From assembly GCA_963921335.3 (NCBI GenBank), contig CAWUFC020000001.1:1674001-1738000 (forward strand): DNA of 64,000 nt, in the 5' to 3' direction. The position numbers and the translations under genes were made by a program. Numbering within the stretch: position 1 is the first letter of the stretch; each line of letters begins with the position of its first letter. Source of the stretch: CAWUFC02 sp963921335 (GTDB lineage: Bacteria > Pseudomonadota > Gammaproteobacteria > Pseudomonadales > Halieaceae). This document shows, piece by piece, positions 62,206-64,000 of this stretch. The notes under the pieces are model-generated. The model was given only the letters and a program-made list of their open reading frames with translations, searched no databases and was not told the origin of the DNA.

Positions 62206-64000
62206 ATGCCTGATTTCGTCCATCTTCGCCTTCACACAGAGTACTCCCTGGTTGATGGCCTGGTGCGGATTGGCCCGCTGGCCGCAGCGGTTGCTGAGCA
62301 GGGCATGCCGGCCGTGGCCGTCAGCGATCAGTGCAATTTCTACGGACTTGTTAAGTTCTACAAAGCCGCCCGGGGCAAGGGTGTTAAGCCAATCTTTGCC
62401 ACCGATTTACTGGTTTATGAAGGGGATGAGCGCGATGCGCCCACCCCGATTTGCCTGTTGGCGGCGAACGATCGCGGCTATCGCAATCTCACAGAACTGA
62501 TTTCGCGTGCTTATACCGAGGGCCAGCACCTGGGGGTGGCGCAGGTTAACCGTGAGTGGTTGCCCGAGTATGCGGAGGGTGTCATCGCGCTGTCCGGTGG
62601 ACGCCTCGGTGATGTGGGGCAGGCGCTGGTGTCCAATAAACAGGACCTGGCCCGGGAGCGGCTGGCCTTCTGGATGCAGGCCTACCCGGATCGGTATTAC
62701 CTTGAGCTGCAGCGCACCGGCCGTGAGCACGAGGAGAGCTATCTGCATGCCGCGGTGGCACTGGCGGCAGAGGCAGACTGTCCTGTGGTGGCCACCAATG
62801 ATGTGCGTTTCCTGGATGCCAGTGAATTTGAAGCCCACGAAGCTCGGGTCTGTATTCACGATGGCCGCACCCTGGATGATCCGCGCCGGGCCCGCTCCTA
62901 TTCCGAACAACAATACCTGAAAAGCCCTGAGGAAATGGCAGAGCTTTTCAGTGACCTGCCAGAGGCATTGGAAAACACGGTCGAGATTGCCCGGCGCTGC
63001 AACGTCGAGCTCAGTCTGGGTACACCCTGCCTGCCTGACTACCCCGTGCCCGATGGCATGACCATGGAGGAGTACTTTGCCCAGCTCTCCCATGAAGGGC
63101 TGGACAAAAGACTGGCGAAGCTCTTCGACACCGCTGCACCGGAATTTGCCGACACTCAGAAAGAATATCGGGAACGCCTGGATTTTGAGCTGGATGTGAT
63201 CAACCAGATGGGTTTTCCTGGTTATTTCCTGATCGTGATGGACTTTATACGCTGGTCCAAAGAACAGGGCATACCGGTTGGCCCCGGGCGTGGGTCAGGT
63301 GCCGGTTCGCTGGTGGCCTATGCCCTGGAAATTACTGATCTGGATCCCATTGAATACGACCTGCTGTTCGAGCGATTCCTGAACCCCGAGCGGGTGTCCA
63401 TGCCTGACTTTGATGTCGATTTCTGCATGGAGAATCGCGACCAGGTCATCAATTATGTGGCCGAGACCTATGGTCGCGATGCGGTGTCACAGATCATTAC
63501 CTTCGGCACCATGGCTGCCAAGGCGGTGGTGCGAGACGTCGCCCGGGTGCAGGGCAAATCCTACGGCCTGGCTGACAAGCTCTCCAAGATGATCCCCTTT
63601 GAAGTGGGCATGACCCTGGCCAAGGCACTGGACCAGGAAGAGGTGCTGCGAGACTTCCTCAATGAGGATGATGAGGCCCAGGAGATCTGGGATATGGCTG
63701 TGCAGCTGGAGGGGATCACCCGGAATGTCGGTAAGCACGCCGGTGGTGTGGTGATCGCTCCCTCAAAACTGACGGACTTCTCGCCCCTGTTTTGCGACGA
63801 ATCCGGCTCTGGCCTGGTGACCCAGTACGACAAAAACGATGTGGAGGATGTGGGCCTGGTGAAGTTTGACTTCCTTGGCCTGCGCACACTGACCATCATC
63901 GACTGGGCGCTGGATATTATTAACGAGCAGCGCTCGCGTCAGGCGGAACAGCCGCTGGATATCAATCGCATTCCCCTGGATGACCTGGACAGCTTCGCCC
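62206..64000 (+). CDS. dnaE: DNA polymerase III alpha subunit (C-terminus outside window)
   Basis: The replicative polymerase catalytic subunit begins with the PHP domain MPDFVHLRLHTEYSLVDGLV. About 598 residues lie in the window. The polymerase active-site motif PDFDVDFC, containing two of the three catalytic aspartates, is near residue 400. GPGRGSGAGSLVAYAL and RNVGKHAGGVVIAP follow the E. coli-type DnaE pattern. The frame runs open to the window edge. Confidence 0.97.
   Translation, partial: MPDFVHLRLHTEYSLVDGLVRIGPLAAAVAEQGMPAVAVSDQCNFYGLVKFYKAARGKGVKPIFATDLLVYEGDERDAPTPICLLAANDRGYRNLTELISRAYTEGQHLGVAQVNREWLPEYAEGVIALSGGRLGDVGQALVSNKQDLARERLAFWMQAYPDRYYLELQRTGREHEESYLHAAVALAAEADCPVVATNDVRFLDASEFEAHEARVCIHDGRTLDDPRRARSYSEQQYLKSPEEMAELFSDLPEALENTVEIARRCNVELSLGTPCLPDYPVPDGMTMEEYFAQLSHEGLDKRLAKLFDTAAPEFADTQKEYRERLDFELDVINQMGFPGYFLIVMDFIRWSKEQGIPVGPGRGSGAGSLVAYALEITDLDPIEYDLLFERFLNPERVSMPDFDVDFCMENRDQVINYVAETYGRDAVSQIITFGTMAAKAVVRDVARVQGKSYGLADKLSKMIPFEVGMTLAKALDQEEVLRDFLNEDDEAQEIWDMAVQLEGITRNVGKHAGGVVIAPSKLTDFSPLFCDESGSGLVTQYDKNDVEDVGLVKFDFLGLRTLTIIDWALDIINEQRSRQAEQPLDINRIPLDDLDSFA

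Noticed and set aside
1..64000. CRISPR array, tRNA genes, prophage or IS transposase
   Set aside because: I saw no regularly spaced repeat array, no tRNA cloverleaf and no transposase or phage gene in the window.

Overview
The window is a chromosomal segment of a gammaproteobacterium. Gene order and protein sequences fit the Pseudomonas/Cellvibrionales side of the class, and a marine Halieaceae-like lineage is my best guess, inferred only from protein flavour (MaoC, SDR, PhyH, NTF2-like and DUF4214 proteins around a conserved core). DNA is GC-rich by eye, genes are tightly packed, and GTG/TTG starts and ATGA/GTGA/TGATG overlaps are common.

Layout. 1-2216: a partial zinc alcohol dehydrogenase, an MscS channel and a MaoC hydratase. 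2217-2997: the RNase P RNA gene flanked by four copies of a short 'AAAGTACTCTGACCCC' repeat, then an AT-rich stretch and the mraZ promoter with a 10-bp-periodic MraZ operator. 2998-19597: a complete collinear division and cell wall (dcw) cluster, mraZ-rsmH-ftsL-ftsI-murE-murF-mraY-murD-ftsW-murG-murC-ddl-ftsQ-ftsA-ftsZ. 19762-25093: M23 peptidase, secA, argJ, mutT. 25112-32402: accessory genes, including an unknown membrane protein, a secreted DUF4214-cyclophilin fusion, an AsmA-like protein, a gspA-gspB pair, a small formyltransferase and small secreted proteins. 32478-35148: dapA-bamC-MBL hydrolase. 35145-41564: an LRR lipoprotein, a cyclase-like/phosphodiesterase-like pair, rsmJ, a Na+/H+ antiporter, a TraB/GumN protein and an SDR. 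41561-50333 (minus strand): dapE, dapD, a broken small ORF, a frameshifted PhyH dioxygenase, nth, dapC, glnD, map. 50597-64000: rpsB-tsf-pyrH-frr-uppS-cdsA-dxr-rseP-bamA-skp-fabZ-rnhB-dnaE (dnaE runs off the end).

How it fits together. The window encodes most of meso-DAP peptidoglycan synthesis: dapA, dapD, dapC and dapE of the succinylase route, and Mur ligases with a DAP-type MurE. It also encodes the divisome core, undecaprenyl and isoprenoid supply (uppS, dxr), phospholipid head-group activation (cdsA) and outer-membrane protein assembly (bamA, bamC, skp, rseP).

The most striking signal is negative. All four early lipid A genes expected at these two loci are missing. lpxC is not between ftsZ and secA. 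lpxD is not between skp and fabZ, which are 26 nt apart. lpxA and lpxB are not between fabZ and rnhB, where only an 88-nt spacer of imperfect repeats remains. The surrounding genes are otherwise in canonical order. Either the lipid A genes have moved together elsewhere, or this organism builds an outer membrane without canonical lipid A. A genome-wide search would decide.

Other points of interest are the adjacent cyclase-like and phosphodiesterase-like genes, the DUF4214-cyclophilin fusion, two apparent frameshifts, an FtsI with SSQ in place of the usual SxN motif, and an Nth with unusual cysteine spacing.
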